Positions 63,226-64,000 of a stretch of 64,000 nucleotides of DNA are shown piece after piece. The notes under the pieces were generated by a model. The model worked only from the letters and a program-made list of their open reading frames with translations. It was not told where the DNA came from and ran no database searches. Each line of letters starts with the position of its first letter. The first letter of the stretch is position 1. The stretch is taken from contig CAYWTM010000003.1 of NCBI GenBank assembly GCA_964460185.1, positions 1-64,000 of the forward strand. Direction: 5' to 3'. The stretch comes from JAVJPJ01 sp040217295. Its GTDB lineage: Bacteria > Pseudomonadota > Alphaproteobacteria > Rhodobacterales > Rhodobacteraceae. The position numbers and the translations under genes are program-made.

Positions 63226-64000
63226 ATGACTGCTTTCGTCGCCGCTCTGCAGCTGTCTCATTTCCGCAGCCACAGGCGCGCGCGGCTGGCGCTGGATGCG
63301 CGGCCGGTGGCGTTGTTCGGTCCCAACGGGGCCGGCAAGACCAACCTGATGGAGGCGGTGTCGCTGTTGTCGCCCGGCCGTGGCCTGCGCCGCGCGACCG
63401 CAGAAGAGATCATCCGCCGCCCCGAAGCCATCGGCTGGAAGATCCGGGCAGAGGTGGCGGGCGCGGGCGCGGGCCACGAGATCGAGCTGAGCGCGGAACC
63501 AGATCAGCCGCGTGTCACACGGATCGACGGCAAGATCGCCCCGCAAACGGCGCTGGCGCGGCTGGTGCGCATCATCTGGCTGGTGCCGTCGCAGGACCGG
63601 TTGTGGATCGAGGGGGCGGAAGGACGGCGGCGGTTTCTCGACCGGATCACGCTCAGCTTTTTTCCCGATCATGCCGAGGCGACGCTGACCTATGACAAGG
63701 CCATGCGAGACCGCAATCGCCTGTTGAAGGATCAGGTGTCGGACGCCCGCTGGTACAGTGCGCTCGAGGCGCAGATGGCCGAGGCCGCGACCGGCATCAC
63801 CGCGAACCGTCGCGCGGCGCTGAGCAGGCTGGCGATGGCGCAGGAGGGCGCGGCCACGGCCTTTCCGGCGGCTGATCTGACCTTGGAAACCGATGACCTA
63901 TCCGACATGCCCGGCTATGCCGAGGCCTTTGCGGTCTCGCGCCTGCGGGACATGGCGGCCGGGCGAACGCTGGTCGGGCCGCACCGCGCGGATCTGGCCG
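63226..64000 (+). CDS. recF: DNA replication and repair protein RecF, cut by window edge
   Basis: First 258 codons of an SMC-like ATPase that loads RecA at gaps. N-terminal ALQLSHFRSHRRARL, Walker A FGPNGAGKTNLMEAVS, then RVTRIDGKIA, WLVPSQDRLWIEGAEGRRRF and LVGPHRADL near the edge. I use the ATG at 63226; an in-frame ATG four codons earlier (63214), with AGGA five bases upstream, may be the true start. It follows dnaN by 67 bp. Confidence 0.95.
   Translation, partial: MTAFVAALQLSHFRSHRRARLALDARPVALFGPNGAGKTNLMEAVSLLSPGRGLRRATAEEIIRRPEAIGWKIRAEVAGAGAGHEIELSAEPDQPRVTRIDGKIAPQTALARLVRIIWLVPSQDRLWIEGAEGRRRFLDRITLSFFPDHAEATLTYDKAMRDRNRLLKDQVSDARWYSALEAQMAEAATGITANRRAALSRLAMAQEGAATAFPAADLTLETDDLSDMPGYAEAFAVSRLRDMAAGRTLVGPHRADLA

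Overview
The window looks like a chromosomal, origin-proximal segment of a marine alphaproteobacterium of the Rhodobacteraceae (Roseobacter group). The evidence is high GC content, the alphaproteobacterial flagellar regulators FlbT and FlaF, a single large roseobacter-style flagellar locus, an ArsR of the CC-x6-C type fused to an arsenate reductase, and an rpsT-dnaA-dnaN-recF end. I could not assign a species. I see no insertion sequence, prophage, CRISPR array, tRNA or rRNA.

Layout. 1-8.5 kb: the N-terminal half of a leucyl aminopeptidase with a small partner; a beta carbonic anhydrase followed by an SbtA-type bicarbonate transporter and its PII-like SbtB partner; an SRPBCC protein; a DUF4139 protein; asd; and a DEAD-box helicase. 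8.5-12.8 kb: an MFS transporter, an iron(III)-binding protein, and a convergent iron(III) permease with no ATPase gene beside it. 12.9-16.1 kb: an arsenic operon (ArsR-ArsC fusion, arsenic-type GAPDH, ArsJ) that would make and export 1-arseno-3-phosphoglycerate. 16.1-21.1 kb: a TetR regulator divergent from an RND efflux pair, with a large dyad operator between them.

21.1-54.0 kb is an almost complete flagellar locus: stator (motB, motA and candidate motE/motC partners), hook and filament (flgE, K, L, D, fliK, fliC), rings (flgI, flgH, flgA, fliF), rod (flgB, C, F, G, fliE, flgJ), type III export (fliP, Q, R, flhA, flhB, fliH, fliI), fliN, two FliL-like proteins, chaperones and flbT/flaF. The genes form tightly overlapping operons that point in alternating directions. 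CtrA-like boxes (TTAA-N7-TTAA, each with one or two mismatches) lie at the head of the main operons, which suggests one CckA-ChpT-CtrA-controlled regulon. No full-length fliG and no fliM is present. A short protein with only a FliG-like tail closes the fliF operon.

54.0-64.0 kb is housekeeping: ubiB and ubiE (ubiquinone) divergent from mutM, an enoyl-CoA hydratase, a PLP enzyme resembling serine hydroxymethyltransferase, rpsT, dnaA, dnaN and the start of recF, which is cut by the window edge.

The strongest points for follow-up are the set of CtrA-like boxes, the SbtA/SbtB/carbonic anhydrase cassette, the fused arsenic regulator-reductase with its probably leaderless and operator-overlapped start, the 38-bp TetR dyad, the FliG-like fragment, and a 729-residue periplasmic protein that may be the partner of the MotE-like chaperone.
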